Positions 1 through 12,335 are shown, numbered from the stretch's first letter. The stretch: 64,000 nucleotides of DNA from Mercenaria mercenaria (GCF_021730395.1 NC_069373.1:46280501-46344500), one strand, 5' to 3'. A program made the numbers and translations. The notes: a model not told the origin generated them from the sequence alone.

Positions 1-855
1 CTCATGGGAAGTGGGGTTGGAGGATAATAAAAAAGTATGGGTGGTGTTTTTTTTTTCTTTTTTTTTTTTTCAAAAAGTGCCTTCCGACCCTCCCATACAA
101 TTAATTCTGGAACTGTCCTTATAACATTCACTTACTTATATCAACTACGCATGATATCAAAGTTTACAATTAATTTACCCTTAGTTATATTTGCTTATTA
201 TGTGATCTCCTCGTAGAACGAAGAACAAACACATGTACGAGATATAGATATCAAATTGCTATGGCGCCCTTTACGTACATGGCATCTAACGTCAAAACGT
301 TGAGTTGTACGTTCAAAAATCGGAAGGACAGTTTGTCTTCAACAAAGTATTGCGAAAAACTGAAAACGTAAAGTTCCCTTTTTTATTTGACATTTCATTT
401 GCAAATTGATCACTTGTGCTGAAATTCAGACTTTTAATGGGCCTGTAGATTTTTAAAGATGTAATTTTCGCGTATATTTGCCGATTTTTTGTCAAAATTT
501 TATATCAGAAGGAACATGGTTTTCTTTATCAAATGATAAATGTTCGTTGCAATATGGTGTGATACCACTTCCTCACACGCTAGTCCTAATATAAATTGAA
601 ATAAAGTGTCAAAATGTACAGTTTCGCTGATTTTAAATCATAATTAGGCATTTTAGAGGACTCAAAACGGCAGTATTTCGACATTTTGGCGCCCTTAGTT
701 GTGACGTTCGTGACGTCATCACTGATAACGCATTGTTGCCAAGACGACGGAAAAATAGTTTAGAACCATAGTGCTACAGTTGGACCAAGTTTCATCAAAA
801 TCGGAGGGAATGCCATATTTGACAATAAGATATCGACCCACCTTAAGTGAGAAAA
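1..855. other. Non-coding AT-rich stretch
   Basis: I see no coding region I can support. There is a pyrimidine tract near 47-72 (T runs) and a GTGACGTTCGTGACGTCA-type segment near 700-720 with two CRE-like TGACGT(CA) motifs. The 60-codon minus-strand open frame at 313-495 has no recognisable domain. Confidence 0.5.
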
Positions 856-859
856 CATG

Positions 860-2510
860 GTCACTTTTGTGTAGTAAAAACCCCAGAAACATTTGAAGCA
901 CTATAAAACCTGAAATATTTATAGCAGTAAAAACCCCAGACACATTTTCGGCACTAAAACCCCGGGCACATTTGCAAGGTGAAAGAACGAAAAAGGGGAC
1001 ATTTGTAGCAGCGAAAAGCCCGGGGACATCCTTAGCAATGAAAAACCTGAAATATTTGTAGCAAAGAAAAACAAAGTCACAACTGTAGCAGTGAAAAACC
1101 CGGGCCAATTTGCAGCAATGAAAAAAAAAACGGGATATTTGTAGCACTGAAATTGTAGGCACATTTACGGCAGTAAAAAACCGGGTACATTTGTAGTTGT
1201 GGCAACCCCGGCACATCTGTAGTATTAAAAAACTCGGAAATATTTGTAGCAGTGAAAAAAATCTCGAAAATATTTGTAGCAGTGAAAAAAAACAACACAC
1301 ATTTGTGAGGTGAAAAACCCGGGAACATTTTTATCAATAAAAAAACGAGAACATTGGTAGCATTGAAAAAACCAGGGACATTTAAAGCAGTAAAGAAAAA
1401 CAAGCATATCGGAAGTGAAAAACGGGCAATTTTTTGTCAGTAAAAAATCCGGGCTAATCTGCAACAGTAATAACAACGGGTAGCAGTGAAAAAACGGGCA
1501 CAAATGTAGTAGTGAAAAACATGGACATATTTGTAGCAGTAAAACCCCCACACATATATAGCAGAGAAAAACTTGGGACATTTGTAGCGGTAAAACACCC
1601 GGGACATTTGTAGCAGTTAAAAACCCGGGATATTTGTAGCAATGAAAATCCCGGAAACATTTGTAGCAGTGAAAAACCCGAGGCATTTGTAGCAGTGAAA
1701 ATCCCGGAAACATTTATAGCAGTGAAAACCCCAGGAACATTTGTAGCAGTGAAAAAACCGGGACATTTGTGGCAGTGAAAACTCCAGGAACATTTGTAAC
1801 AGTGATAATAATAATAATAATAATAATATAATAATAATAACATTATCTAAAGAAGGTAACACATAAAGATATATAACAGTATTAGAACATATAAACACGG
1901 GACATTTGTATCAGTGAAAATCCCGGAAACATACGAGCAGTAAAAAATCCGGGACATTTGTAGCAGTGAAAAAAAAACGGGACATTAGTAGCAGTGAAAA
2001 TCCCAGGAATATTTGTAGCAGGGAAAAACCCGGGACATTTGTAGCAGTGAAATAAAACCGGGACATTTGTAGCAGTGAAATCCCAGAAACACTTGTAGCA
2101 GCAAAAACCCCAGGAATATTTGTAGCAGGCAAAACCGTGGACATTTGTAGCAGTGAAAATCCCAGTACATTTGTAGCAGTGAAAATCCTGGGATATTTGT
2201 AGCAGCGAAAATCCCAGGAACATTTGTAGCAGTGAAAAATCCGGGACATTTGTAGCAGTAAAAAACCCTGGACATTTGTAGCAGTGAAAAACCCGGGACA
2301 TTTGTAGCAGTGAAAATCCCGGAAACATTTGTAGCAGTGAAAAACCTGGGACATTTGAAGCAGTGAAAACCCCAGGAACATTTGTAGCAGTGAAAAACCC
2401 GGGACATTTGTAGCAGTGAAAAAAAAATCGGGCACATGCAGCAGTGGAAAATGAACGGACGCAATGGAAAAGGCGGGGGGAAAAACGGGCATATTTGTAG
2501 CACAGTAAAA
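860..2510. repeat. Minisatellite, 26-28 bp unit
   Basis: Dozens of head-to-tail copies of a unit near ACATTTGTAGCAGTGAAAAA followed by CCCGGG, alternating with a variant ending in TCCCGGAA. The right half (about 1560-2440) is regular. The left half (860-1500) is more diverged and carries small insertions, as expected for an older array edge. The minus strand of the unit contains almost no stop codons, so long apparent proteins rich in FTATNVPG, SLLQM and HCYKC appear in all three minus frames. These are translations of the repeat, not genes. Confidence 0.93.
1803..1842. repeat. (AAT)n microsatellite inside the minisatellite
   Basis: A run of AAT/ATA triplets interrupts the minisatellite and is followed by about 50 bp of unrelated sequence before the array resumes. 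It may mark an insertion or a local slippage event. Confidence 0.8.
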
Positions 2511-2529
2511 AAGAAATAATTGTACTCCA

Positions 2530-3590
2530 CAAGATCTTGATTTTTATTAATGTAAACAGTTCATTTCTTTACAAATAAACTATGCGAATGTGTTAAAAGC
2601 TGCAATACATGGGGCGCATTTTTTGATAAATCTTTAAAAATATTATTAATTTTATATATAGTAATTATGTCGTTTTGATTTTGAATAATAAATTAACATT
2701 AAACAAACGCTGCATGTTTTTTGTTTTTGTTTTTTCTATGTTTGTTTTTTATTGTAGCCGCTTTATTGATATATTTTTACAGTGATGTAGATTCATATTC
2801 AAATGAATTTTAAAATGAAGTTAAATCTTGCTTTGGTGGCTTACGGGAGGTCAGGTTTAAAGAAATAATCAGCATTACATTTGCCAAAATTCCACATAAT
2901 TATATTTGTTTCTAATGTCAAAACTGAAAATTGATAAATAGCACACATTTGGCACTGATGAACTTCCGAAGTGATCTTTATATTGAATCAAATGAAAATT
3001 TCAAACAGTGATGCTAAGATGTAGCATAAAATAGTGATAAAATTGAGGATTATATGTATTATTAAAAAGGCATGGGTAACCGAATATGAAAGAGGAAAAG
3101 TTAAACGTAGAAAACATACTTTTCAAAATTTCTTTAATCAAATTGAATGTACAATCAATACATATTCAGCCTTGACTATTCAACAGCCTTGTCACTAAAG
3201 AAAGTTATATGAACGAAAATAAATGTCGAAAATGGGACACAATTTTGTTTAAAAAAAGCAACTAGTTATTGAACCTGTGTAATACATGTCAGAGTATCAC
3301 TATGTGCAAATATGCAACCCATGGTACTAAGATATCGCCTTATACTAGTATATATACAGAAACTTTAACCAAAAATTCCGAAGTCCAGGCAAATAGTTTT
3401 GAATATTGACCGTCAAGCCATTCAGTATGTGTACTAGTATACTTCATGTAGGCCTTATCCCATGGATACACGGTCGATTCTTTACTCAGGTGTATTTCTT
3501 GTATTTTTTCACTGTGGATAAAATGTTCACTGTTTAAAAACATACTGATTTCAGTGACATTCACTAGTATGAACAAGTCATATATTTACA
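2530..3590. other. AT-rich intergenic stretch
   Basis: No domain, tRNA-like or repeat structure was recognised. The 78-codon minus frame at 3340-3576 has no family signature. This stretch lies just downstream of the claudin-like gene and may include its 3' UTR. Confidence 0.45.
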
Positions 3591-3602
3591 TCTAGCATGA
3601 GC

Positions 3603-5577
3603 TTAAGTAATGGTAATCCCTCTTCGGTTCCAAGCACGGCGTCTCTTATTTTGGCGGGAAATGTGTCGTAGTTCTAAAATTAGAAACACTAAACCGGAAG
3701 CAACTGTAAGGATAATAGAAGTGAAGGCTAACGCCAGCGACCAGGTCCAGCGAGGTTCAGACGTTAACGCTAAATCGTCGGCAAAAAAGCAGCCCACTGT
3801 TCTGCCAAATATAGCTGTTGACATCTGTGTAGTCAAAGCTGAAATGATAAATTAATTTTTAAATTAAATATCTAAATTCGCGGTTTGAAATACATGTAAT
3901 ATCATATGAGTGACATAAAATAACCTGGAATGTCACATTATCATTACCTAAGAATGTGCCTATTTATTAGAAAGCAATGGGATTGGCAGAATATTTAAGA
4001 TTCTACATAGATCAAAGTACGCCTTTAACAATCCGTCGACAAAGTTCTGATTTGAGTAATGGCTAATCTGTGAAAACTGCATTTGGAATAAATGGCAAAA
4101 CACGTTTTACGAAAGGATTGAAGGGTTTTGATGACAAAACTGTATCAATCAAATTCAATTTTACATAATACAAACATGTACAAACTTATTTCCTTTGACC
4201 TCTGATAACAACAATGGACATTTTATAGGATTTGAAATATAAAAAAGATCCTTTTAACATTGGTTTGAAAGGATTTACATTTTAAAGTTCCGACAACTCG
4301 AATGCAAGCTTGTTACATATCAGTCGTATTCTATTTTCAGTGGCAATTAAAACAATATTTAGCGTTTGTTGGTTTTACTGCTCATAACGACACCAAAATG
4401 GCTTTAAATGATACAAATATTATTGGAAATGAAATCCTATCCAGTTCATAATGGATACTATAAACCCAAACGTATACCGGTATATCAAAGGCATATTGGA
4501 TGAAATACTGCGTCATGGTAAACAAAAGTGATCTTTCTCCATCTACGGTGGGAAAACATATTGGAACTGCACCAGTATGATCATATCGGCATACGGTCTT
4601 ATTAATAAAGATACTCGTTACAAAAAGTCTATAAGATACATAGTAGATACATATATTATGAACAAAGGCAATGACAGTAAAATCATAGTTTGTTACCTGA
4701 AATAAAACAAAGGGTAACGCATGAAAGAGCCAGACATCGTCTGTTGTCAGGTTGTTTAACATGGATTACAAGTAGAATGGTTACCACTAGACCACAAACC
4801 ACACCGAAACCACCAAATACTCGAACAGAATTCACGCAATCTGTGAAAATAATGTGCAATACCGTATAATTTCTTATGTGGCATTGTTTTTAAAATCATT
4901 GTCTAGCATTTACTGTATATCAGTAAAAAAATATTTTATTATTTTGTATGAGAACTTTATGAAAGCACAATTGAGGAATTACTTTACGTTTACACATAGC
5001 TCTAGATCTAGACATCACACTGAGTAAATAAGAAAAGGATGAGATATTTTGACATTTTAGCTATACAAGTTTAATTTGTATTCCCAACAAAATCAATGGT
5101 CATGAATGGAAAAGAAATAGCCATTGGCAATTTTGGTGATTAATGAATACAAAATCAGTGTCGGGAGTTTTGAAACTGGTCGCCATAATTACCTGAAGTT
5201 TCATTACGAAAAGTACAATTTGAAATAGAAAAACAGGCACTCCAAATTCCGATATGCATCACATCGTTTCCAGTACCATCCTCAACGGCTAACCAATAAG
5301 GTGTCCCGTAAGATAACACTTGAAACAGAAAACCAATCAGAAAACATGTAACAGATAGCCGCCATGGCCATTCCGTTGCTTCGAAGTTTTGTCGAAACTG
5401 TCCTTTCTCTTTGCTTTTCTGTGATTCTATCGTTCTAATTTTGTCATTATCATCAATAACAACTTTCTTTTTTACTTTTTCGTTTGTAACTTTCTCGTTT
5501 GTAACTTTCTCGTCTGTTACTTTCTCGTCTGTCATCTTCTTTGCCGCGTTCTCAGAATTTTCTTCGAGAAAATCCAT
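3603..5577 (-). CDS. Claudin/PMP22-like four-transmembrane protein, three exons
   Basis: Coding exons on the minus strand are 5577-5193, 4840-4697 and 3838-3603 (385+144+236 bp = 254 residues plus TAA). Introns are 5192-4841 and 4696-3839. Donors read TCAG|GTAATT and TCAG|GTAACA; acceptors are TTTTCACAG and ATCATTTCAG. All joins are phase 1, so the frame closes exactly. The start context is AAAATGG. Residues 1-65 are charged and hold four TDEKV/TNEKV repeats (16-35). Membrane segments fall near 73-92, 134-156, 164-184 and 208-231. Extracellular loop 1 has the family signature W95...G110-I-W112-x2-C115-x5-C121. Loop 2 ends in RWTW before the last helix, and the tail (234-254) is basic. Claudin-superfamily proteins act in cell junctions and membrane organisation; whether this is a true claudin, an EMP/PMP22 or a clarin-like protein cannot be settled by eye. 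The C-terminus, GITIT, is not a clear PDZ ligand. No breaks were seen. Confidence 0.82.
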
Positions 5578-5599
5578 TTTTGATTTAGACTTGTCATAA

Positions 5600-6445
5600 A
5601 AATATATTAAGAATATGAAATTTAAACACAGAAGAGGTTATTCCTTTGATGACGCTGAAAAGAAATGTCCTCCTTAATAAGAAATTATTTTCGTCTATGA
5701 AAAAATTATCTTCCTTTCTTCCACAGTAATGTTTATATTTAGTATCACATTCCTAATCTGATAAAATGATTGTACAATTTTGATATGCAAATTATTTCAG
5801 GACTCATAAGAATTCCAACATATTTATTTTTGTATAACATCATCTCTAATACATAAACGTTTTAGTATTTAATGTCTGGTAGCTTTAAACAATTTTGCTC
5901 ATTTTCATAACTTCTCTAATTAATATACTGATATCATTTTGAGGTTAAATGCGGCACACGTTTAGAACACCAGTTCTTTCACCGAGCCTTTATTAACTTT
6001 ATTTGTCCAAGTCGCATGTAAACATTGCTTATCAAAACGAGATTAGATACCCTTGAACGTGAAAAGAAAAATAGAAGGGACAAAGAACGGAAGAATTTGC
6101 ATTCAAAATGATAATAATTTACAAATCCACAATCTTTACAAATGAGAAATATCAGGGTAGATGTCGCTGGTTTTCTAAAGAAAAGTAATTCAGCGTGCTC
6201 GCGGTGAAAGTTATTGCAAGGTGTCTACATTGTTGATAACAAACAAACTGTGCCAAATGGTTCAATCAAGATTAAAATTGTCACTTATCTTGTTAAACAT
6301 ACTTTAAAAGGTACAATGGTCTGACAATATTTTAACTTTAAACATAAGATCTGTTAACATACGTTTTCTCTCATGTTAAAACACACCCGACCAGCAGTTT
6401 TATGCTAGAATTAGTGCCAAGTTAAAAATTCCCTTTCCTATGGCC
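5600..6445. other. Intergenic stretch upstream of the claudin-like gene
   Basis: AT-rich with no recognised coding region. It would contain the 5' UTR and promoter of the minus-strand claudin-like gene, but no TATA, initiator or CpG-rich core stands out. Confidence 0.4.
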
Positions 6446-6451
6446 AAAATA

Positions 6452-6672
6452 GTCCATCCGCTTAGCTCAATAGGGAGAGCGCAGATATGCGGTTCGCAGG
6501 CCCATGAGTTCGATGTATACATGTACGCCGTGACGATTTGATGGAAGACACTGTGTCTGTAATCATTCATCCTCCACTTCTGACTCATGTGGGGAAGTGT
6601 GCAGTTACTTAATACGGATAAAAGGTTTGTACTGGTACAGAATGCAATACTGCCGAAAAAGATATCGCACAC
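6452..6672 (+). mobile_element. tRNA-derived SINE
   Basis: The 5' head has an A-box-like TAGCTCAATAGGGAGAGCG and a B-box-like GAGTTCGATG. The body carries TCATCCTCCACTTCTG, TGTGGGGAAGTGTGCAG and TTTGTACTGGTACAGAA. The same body occurs in reverse at 16190-16450, which supports one dispersed SINE family. The apparent minus-strand protein over it is a shadow. Confidence 0.72.
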
Positions 6673-6717
6673 AATATCTTTTTAATCAAAACATCACGGA
6701 TGATTATTCGCACATAT

Positions 6718-6790
6718 GCCCAGTCCGGGGTTCCAACTCACGACCCCGTGATCCGTAGATCTGCGCTCTCACTATTGAGACAGGTAATTG
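6718..6790 (-). mobile_element. tRNA-like SINE head, truncated
   Basis: On the minus strand an A-box-like CTCAATAGTGAGAGCGC and a B-box-like GAGTTGGAACCCC are spaced as in a tRNA. The anticodon region resembles that of the SINE at 6452. No SINE body follows, so this is a fragment. Confidence 0.55.
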
Positions 6791-6894
6791 TATTAGGTGG
6801 AAATGATTAAAGGTAGTATAGAATATGGTGCATACTCTTATGTCTTTCATTTAAATTCTATGACAAACGCACCGTTGCGAGCCAAACATTTATC

Positions 6895-7432
6895 ACAATT
6901 CTACTAGCTGTTATTATGGTGAACCGAGAGACAGGTCAGGAACAGGAAATTCACACATATCAAATTCTACTAGCTGTTATTATGGCAAACCGAGAGACAG
7001 GTCAGGAACAGGAAAGTCAAACATATCATGATTCTATTAGCTGTTATTATGGCGAACCGAGAGACAGGTCGTACATTTCGTACTAGCTGTTATTATGGCG
7101 AACTGAGAGAAAAGTCATGAACAGAAAATTCACAAGTATTATGATTCTGTACTTGCTTTCATTATAGCGAAATGAGAGACAGGTCAGGAACAGGAAATTC
7201 AAAAATTTCATGATTCTACTAGCTGTTATTATGACAAACCTAGAGACAGGTCTGGAACAGAAAATTCACAGATCATGATTCCGCACAAGCTGCTATTATG
7301 GCGAACCGAGAGACAAGTCAGAAACAGGAATTTCATACATATCATGTTTCTACTAGCTGTTATTATGGCAAACCGAGAGACAAGTCAGGAACAGGAAATT
7401 CACACATATCATAATATCGTACTAGCTGTTAT
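6895..7432. repeat. 67-68 bp minisatellite, left block (about 8 copies)
   Basis: The unit is near TATTATGGCGAACCGAGAG, then ACAAGTCAGGAACAGG, then AAATTC, ACATATC and a GATTCTACTAGCTG ending. It is the same array as at 10705-12330; the two blocks are separated by a terminal-inverted-repeat element. Confidence 0.92.
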
Positions 7433-7619
7433 TAGACATTTACGGATTAAGTCTACGTGGACTGTGGACACCTAAGGCGATAGATTTTTCAAGGGGACCG
7501 TCTCAACATAGTTTAATTATATTATGCGCGATATGAAAAAGAGTTTATAACGGCAATAGGGTTTGAGTTATTATATCATCACTATGCGGTAGGTGATATA
7601 AATTTGGATGTGCCTGTTT

Positions 7620-9215
7620 TTAGCTCGACTTTTCGAAGAAAAAGTAGAGCTATTGCACTCGCTCCGGCGTCGGCGTCGGCGTCGGCGTCTCCGTTGGGTT
7701 AAAAATTTTGATAAAGTAAAATATCTCTGTTACTGTCAAAGCTATTGACTTGAAACTTAAAATAATTATTTACTATCAAAGTCTACACAAGGAAGAACAA
7801 TCCCTATAACTCTGATTGAATTTTTACAGAATTATGCCCCTTTTTAATTTAGCATTTTTGGTTACAGTTTTTGATAAAGTCAAATATCTCTGTTACTATC
7901 AAAGCTATTGACTTGAAACTTATAATAGTTATTTACTATCGAAGTCTACACCAGGAGAAATAATCCCCATAACTCTGATTGAATTTTGATAGAATTATGC
8001 CCCTTTTAACTTAGAATTTTTGGTTAAAGTTTGTGATAAAGTCAAATATCTCTGTTACTATCAAAGCTATTGACTTGAAACTTAAAATAGTTATTTACTG
8101 TCGAAGTCTACACAAGGAAGAACAATCCCCATAACTCTGATTTGAATTTTTACAAAATTATGCCTCTTTTTAATTAAGAATTTTCTGTTAAATTTTATTA
8201 TAAAGTCAAATATCTCTGTTACTATCAAAGCAACTGACTTGAAACTTAAAATAATTATTTACTATCGAAGTCTACACCAGGAAAAACATTCTGCGTTACT
8301 CGATTTGAATTTTGATAGAATTATGCCCCTTTTTTTTAACTTAGAATTTTGGTTAAAATTTTTGATAAAGTCAAATATCTCTGTTACTATCAAAGCTATT
8401 GACTTGAAACTAAAATACTATTTACTATCGACGTCTACACAAGGAAAATCAATCCCCATAACTCGATTGAATTGTTACAGAAATAGTCCCCTTTTTAATT
8501 AAGAATTTCTGTTAATTTTTTGATCAAGTCAAATACTTTGTTACTATCAAAGCTATTGACTTGAATCTTAAAATACTAATTTACTATTTAAGTCTACACG
8601 AGTAGAACAATCCCCATAACTCTGATTTGAATTTTGTTAGAATTATGTCCCTTTTTAACTTAGAATTTTTGGTTAAAGTTTTTGATAAAGGCAAATATCT
8701 CTGTTACTATCGAAGCTATTGACTTGAAACTTGAAAAAGTTATTTACCATCAAGGCTTCACCAGGAGAAACTATCCGCATAACTCTGATTGAATTTTGAT
8801 AGAATTATGCCCTTTTTAAACTTAGAATTTTTGGTTAAAGTTTTTGATAAAGTCAAATATCCTGTTACTATCAAGCTATTGACTTGAAACTTAAAATAGT
8901 TATTTACTATCGAAATCTACACCAAGAAAAAAACATCCCCATAACTCTGATTGGATTTTGACAGAATTATGGCCCCTTTTTAATTAAGAATTTTCTGTTA
9001 ATTTTTTTGATCAAGTCAAATATCTTTGTTACTGTCAAGCTATTGACTTGAATCTTAAAACACTAATTTACTATTTAAGTCTACATTGCGTAGAAACAAT
9101 CCCCTAACTCTGATTTGAATTTTGTTAGAATTATTTCCCTTTTTAACTTAGAATTTTTGGTTAAAGTTTTTGATAAAGGCAAATATCTCTGTTACTATCA
9201 TTTATCTAGTAAAAA
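7620..9215 (-). mobile_element. Pearl-like element with about nine 162 bp core repeats
   Basis: It starts with a hairpin-capable TAGCTCGACTTTTCGAAG followed by GTAGAGCTATTGC, then a (CGGCGT)n tract, then core repeats starting near 7710, 7872, 8034, 8200, 8364, 8521, 8684, 8847, 9010 and 9172. Each repeat contains GATAAAGTCAAATATCTC, TATTGACTTGAAACTTA and TTATGCCCC. This terminal hairpin plus GC tract plus core array is the layout of non-autonomous Helitron/Helentron-like elements known in bivalves as pearl. Related copies lie at 12405 and 48420. Confidence 0.75.
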
Positions 9216-9692
9216 AGCTGTCCATCTCTTCGTCCATCCACTACTGACAAATTAAAACAATAAAGTTATACGAATACAAAGTCTTTAACGCGGCTAATAC
9301 AGAAATAACAAGTGCTCCGCCAAGAGGGCAATATACGCTCGAAGGATTATATCAGGGGATAGGAGCAAAAATTAAAGAACTTTACTGTTGAAGCCCAAAC
9401 GAAAAGGACAACAAAGGGAAGAAATTCCCCGAAAAACTCTAAGTCCACTAAAATCATTACCAGGTACAGATATGTCAAAATACACCTTAACTTTGCAGGT
9501 ACCATCCATGTTGTACCACAGAAAAGTGGTATCGGTTTTTTCCCTACGGCCAGTAATAAAAATGTTACAAAATAACATATTTATAGTAACATAAAAGGGA
9601 AGTAATTCAATAAAAAATATATTGTAAGTGAACAAAAAATGGATATGCCAAATAAAACCAAGAGCAACCGCAATACAAAGCAACATAAACAC

Positions 9693-10240
9693 AAAACAAA
9701 GTCATGTGACCTTTGACCCTAAGTGTGACCTTGACCTTGAAGCGAGCCATGCGCTCTTGCACGTCGTCTCAATGTGGTGAACATTTGTGCCAAGTTTCTT
9801 TAAAATCCTTCAAGCAGTTCAACAGTTACACATCGCACTCGAAACAAAGTTATATGACCTTTGACCCCTTAGTGTACATTGACCTTGTATCTAGCCATCC
9901 AAAACATGCGTTTCTGCACGTCGACTCGATGTGGTGGAACATTTGTGCAATGTTTTCTTTAAAATCCCTCATACAGATCAAGAGTTACAGAGCGGACACG
10001 AAACAAAGTCATATGACTTGACCCCTAAGGTGTGACCTTGACCTTAAAGCAATCCACCGATACAGGCACTCTGCACGTCCTCTTGATGTGGATAACATTT
10101 GTTTCAAGTTGTTTAAAATCCTTCAAGGAGCGGAGTCGACACGAAATTGTTAACGGACAGACGGACAGACAGACAAACAGACAGACAGACAGCCAGATGA
10201 ACACCTGTGTATCCCAAAATACGTCCCTTCGGGCGTATAA
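9693..10240 (+). mobile_element. Pearl-like element with about three 145-150 bp core repeats and an ACNG tail
   Basis: The repeats carry TGACCTTTGACCC, GTGACCTTGACCTTGAA, CTGCACGTC and AACATTTGTG. They are followed by (ACGGACAG)n grading into (ACAG)n at 10150-10195 and a terminal hairpin ACGTCCCTTCGGGCGT at 10221-10236. Open frames across it are repeat translations. It lies inside the 7433-10704 element. Confidence 0.72.
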
Positions 10241-10339
10241 TAACAACAAAGGAATGGAGACGCAAGATATTACGTTTTCTACAGTTTTCACAATGTTTTA
10301 CCTTCTGACCTACATTTTAGATCCCAACTGACCCAGTTT

Positions 10340-10565
10340 TTTTTCATGTTGGACGACGACGACGATGGAATACGGATACATTGCGATCAGACTAGCTCAT
10401 CTTTTCAACTTTGTCGCAGATGCGCAATTATATTATTGAAGAACATTTCAGGAAAGTGTTATGACGCTAGATCAAATACTTTTTGCGATATGTATAACAA
10501 AACATTTCTCTGGCGAACAGACGGACGGACAGACAAATCCAAATATTATCCTGTGCAGTGACATA
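10340..10565 (+). repeat. Fragment with an ACGG tract, unassigned
   Basis: After a T-run and GACGACGACGACG, this ends in AGACGGACGGACAGAC near 10519-10536, like the tail of the neighbouring pearl-like element. No core array is present, so it is probably a truncated relative. Confidence 0.45.
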
Positions 10566-10704
10566 TTAAGCCAGACCTTACCATCATTATAGGAATGTTT
10601 TCCTACCAAACATAAATTAAAATTATCATGTTGAGACGGTCCCCTTGAAAAATCGATCGTCTTAGGTGTTCACAGTCCACGTAGACTTAATCCGTAAATG
10701 TCTA

Positions 10705-12335
10705 ATATGGCGAACCGAGTGACAAGTCAGGAACAGGTAATTCAAACATATCGTGATTCTACTAGCTGTTATTATGGCAAACCGAGAGACAGGTCAGGAA
10801 CAGGAAATTCAAGCATATCGTGATTTTACTAGCTGTTATTATGGCGAACCGAATGACAAGTCAAGAACAGGAAATTCACAAATATCATAATTCCGTACTA
10901 ATAGTTATTATGGCAAAACCTCAGGAACAGGAAATTCACACATATCATGATTCTACTAGATGTTGCTATAGCAAACCTAGAAACAGGTCAGGAAAAGAAA
11001 ATTAAAACAAGTCATGATTCTACTAGCTGTTATTATGGCGAATCGAGAGACAAGTCAGGAACAGATAATTCAAACATATCGTCATTCCTCTAGCTTTTAT
11101 TATGGTGAACCGAAAGACAAGTCAGGAACAGGAAAATCAAATATATCGTGATTCCTCTAGCTGTTATTATGGTGAACCGAGAGACAAGTCAGGAACAGGA
11201 AAATCAAACATATCGTGATTCCTCCAGCTGTTAATATGGTGAACCGAGAGACAAGTCAGGAACAGGAAATTCACACATATCAAGATTCCATACTAGTTGT
11301 TTTTATGGCGGACCGAGAGACAAGTCAGGAACATGTAATTCAAACTTATCGTCATTCTACTAGCTGTTATTATGGCAAACTGAAAGACAAGTAAGGAACA
11401 GGAAATTCAAACATATCATGATTCTAATAGCTGTTATTATTGGAATCCGAGAGACAGGTTAGGAAGAGGAATTCAAACATACTAGTATCATGATTTTACT
11501 AGCTGTTATTATGGCGAACTGAGAGACAAGTCAGAAACAGGAAATTCACACATATCATAATTCCGTACTAGCTGTAATTATGGTGAATCGTCAGGAACAG
11601 GAAATTCAAACATAGCATGATTCTACTAGATGTTGCAATAGCGAACCGAGAGACATATCAGGAACAGGAAATTAAAACAAGTCATGATTCTACTAGCTGT
11701 TATTATGGCGAATCGAGAGACAGGTCAGGAACAAGAGATTCATACATATCATGATTCTACTAGCATTTATTATGGCGAATCGAGAGACAAGTCAGGAACA
11801 GGTAATTCAACATATCTTGATTCCTATAGCTGTTTTATGGCGAACTTAGAGACAAGTCAGGAACAGAAAATTCAAACATATCGTGATTCCTCCAGCTGTC
11901 ATTATGGTGAACCGAGAGACAAGTCAGGAACAGGAAATTCAAACATATCGTGATTCCTCCAGTTGTTATTATGGTGAACCGAGAGACAAATCAGGGACAG
12001 GAAATTCAAATATATCGTGATTTCTCTAGCAGTTATTATGGCGAACCGAGAGACAAGTCAGGAACAGGAAATTCACACATATCATGATTCTACTAGCTGT
12101 TATTATGGCGGACCGAGAGACAAGTCAGGAAGAGGAAATTCAAACATATCGTTATTCTACTAGCTGTTATTATGGCGAACCGATAGACAAGTCAGGAACA
12201 GGAAATTCAAACATATCGTGATTCTACTAACTGTTATTATGGCGAAATTAAGGAACAGAAAATTTACATATATCGGGATTGTACTAGCTGTTATTATGGC
12301 GAACAAATAGAATTGTCAGGAAGACGAAATTCACA
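10705..12335. repeat. 67-68 bp minisatellite, right block (about 24 copies)
   Basis: Continuation of the array at 6895-7432 with the same unit and the same strand. Some copies are shortened; those near 10915 and 11585 lack the middle of the unit. Neighbouring copies share private variants, for example TTCCTCCAGCTG around 11220 and 11890, pointing to local amplification. Confidence 0.92.

Larger units (their letters stand above)
7433..10704. mobile_element. 3.27 kb element with 77 bp terminal inverted repeats
   Basis: The left end 7433-7509 begins TAGACATTTACGGATTAAG. The right end 10628-10704 is its reverse complement with only a few mismatches. Both flanks are the same 67-68 bp minisatellite, cut inside the TGTTATTATGG part of a unit, so the insertion point is visible. 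The TSD is unclear: the short direct repeat candidates are AT, TA or TAT. No transposase-like frame is seen inside; the interior is two core-repeat arrays plus a few hundred bases of unassigned sequence, so it is non-autonomous. The superfamily is unassigned; a Tc1/mariner-like or other TA-targeting mobiliser is possible. Confidence 0.8.

Noticed and set aside
719-2532. Long minus-strand frames (up to 216 codons) with repeated FTATNVPG/HCYKC
   Set aside because: They are translations of a 26-28 bp minisatellite; three frames are open at once and no start, splice or composition signal marks a gene.
2945-2975. Hammerhead ribozyme core (CTGATGA)
   Set aside because: The motif is present, but the GAAA box and flanking helices are absent.
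4382-4762. 126-codon minus frame as an alternative exon of the claudin-like gene
   Set aside because: It runs out of the true exon 2 into the intron in another frame; exon 2 read in phase gives two membrane helices and joins exon 3 cleanly.
6895-12335. CRISPR-like array
   Set aside because: Units are contiguous 67-68 bp repeats without unique spacers, in a eukaryotic context.
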